NCBI RefSeq assembly: GCF_002632725.1
Contig: NZ_NJAI01000005.1
Span: 125,214 to 172,378, forward strand
Length of the DNA: 47,165 nucleotides
Source of the DNA: Xenorhabdus hominickii
Lineage (GTDB): Bacteria > Pseudomonadota > Gammaproteobacteria > Enterobacterales > Enterobacteriaceae
Direction: 5' to 3'
The notes below the pieces were generated by a model. It worked only from the letters and a program-made list of their open reading frames with translations. It had not been told where the DNA came from and did not search any database. Made by a program: the position numbers and the translations under genes. Of this stretch, positions 46,741-47,165 are shown piece by piece (the stretch's first letter is position 1; the number at the start of each line of letters is the position of its first letter).

Positions 46741-47034
46741 TAAAACAAACTCTTAGAATATGCTCCGTAATGATGATACTACCACTTTATTTTAAGAAAC
46801 ACGGCCTGAGTAGCTATCTCAGATATTAAATGTGTCAAATATTAAACGGCTCTATTTGCCCCTTGATACTCAAGATTTCAGATGATTAAGAATAACATAT
46901 AGAACCATTACTGATTACAATATCGGCGTTAGACTGTTTGGGAAGTCAAGAAACTTATGAATGATAAGAAAAAAATTAATATACTTCGATGAAATCGTTC
47001 ATATATCAATAAAGAATTAACATTTTATCAATAG
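46741..47034. other. AT-rich intergenic region
   Basis: No gene, repeat or further transposase sequence recognised before the terminator at 47035. Confidence 0.35.
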
Positions 47035-47066
47035 AAAAAACCCTGAGATTTCTCTCAGGGTTTTTT
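47035..47066. terminator. Bidirectional terminator beside tRNA-Asp
   Basis: CCCTGAGA-TTTC-TCTCAGGG (47041-47060), with AAAAAA before and TTTTTT after, so it works on both strands. On the minus strand it terminates the tRNA transcript. Confidence 0.85.
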
Positions 47067-47076
47067 CTAAATACGG

Positions 47077-47153
47077 TGGCGGTGCGGACGGGACTCGAAC
47101 CCGCGACCCCCGGCGTGACAGGCCGGTATTCTAACCAACTGAACTACCGCACC
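47077..47153 (-). tRNA. tRNA-Asp (anticodon GTC)
   Basis: The minus strand folds as a 77-nt cloverleaf: acceptor GGTGCGG pairs with CCGCACC, the D arm contains GTTCAGTTGGTTAGAAT, the anticodon loop CTGTCAC gives GTC, and the T arm contains GGGTTCGAGTCCC. The 3' CCA is encoded. tRNA genes are frequent integration sites, but no integrase is visible in the part shown. Confidence 0.96.
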
Positions 47154-47165
47154 ACCGAATTTCTT

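Noticed and set aside
47077..47153. tRNA-Asp as the attachment site of the accessory island
   Set aside because: The island lies 9 kb away between cys operons, with no direct repeat of the tRNA end there and no integrase.
1..47165. CRISPR array, prophage or rRNA operon
   Set aside because: No regularly spaced direct repeats, phage structural genes or rRNA sequence seen anywhere in the window.

Overview
The window reads as chromosomal DNA of an enterobacterial-order insect symbiont, most probably Xenorhabdus (Photorhabdus is the main alternative). The housekeeping proteins closely match those I remember from E. coli (DlsT, BtsT, YjiX, MutS, RpoS, CysI, QueD). Long intergenic stretches are AT-rich. 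Several gaps carry the same short repeat (a tract ending ...TTGAAATCCATTGGGTATA, with palindromic inserts), which I associate with Xenorhabdus/Photorhabdus. The genus call is inference from gene content and repeats; no rRNA is present.

Layout. 1-3.5 kb: a transposase tail, the serine transporter dlsT, a long AT-rich gap, and a FimB/FimE-type tyrosine recombinase. 3.8-7.5 kb: btsT-yjiX-yjiA (pyruvate uptake and a G3E GTPase). 7.6-11.3 kb: a phosphoethanolamine transferase, a second methionine aminopeptidase, an HTH remnant and a GFA-family protein. 12-15.4 kb: mutS, then a miaE broken by a single missing base. 15.6-22.6 kb, minus strand: the conserved ftsB-ispD-ispF-truD-surE-pcm-nlpD-rpoS block, interrupted by a truncated P-loop kinase gene. 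22.8-27.3 kb, minus strand: cysG-cysD-cysN-cysC. 38.3-42.6 kb, minus strand: cysJ-cysI-cysH. 43-46.5 kb: queD, queE, a ProY-type permease and a YafD-like protein. The window ends with tRNA-Asp and a bidirectional terminator.

The main discovery is an accessory island of about 10.5 kb (roughly 27.45-38.2 kb) lying between the two sulfate-assimilation operons, which normally adjoin (cysJIH next to cysGDNC). Transposon remnants lie at both edges, and its base and codon use is visibly richer in G+C. A divergent ArsR-rhodanese regulator with a perfect 27-bp palindromic operator faces a tightly packed plus-strand cluster: GTP cyclohydrolase II, WD40 protein, class I methyltransferase and a formylglycine-generating-enzyme-like protein. 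These four are the signature of the toxoflavin (7-azapteridine, pyrimidotriazine) pathway: ToxB, ToxC, ToxA and ToxD. A second set follows: a family-2 O-methyltransferase, a VOC-fold metalloprotein, an MFS exporter, a DUF2165 membrane protein and a 450-residue protein with a DHFDLDG motif. No ToxE-like deaminase, RND efflux genes or LysR-type ToxR are present.

Inferred logic: the GTP cyclohydrolase II diverts GTP to a pyrimidine intermediate and host RibD may supply the deamination. The WD40 and FGE-like proteins would take part in building the triazine ring, the two methyltransferases would decorate it, MFS would export it, and the VOC protein may give self-protection or further tailoring. 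The product is probably a toxoflavin/fervenulin/reumycin-type compound or a new methylated or modified member of that class.
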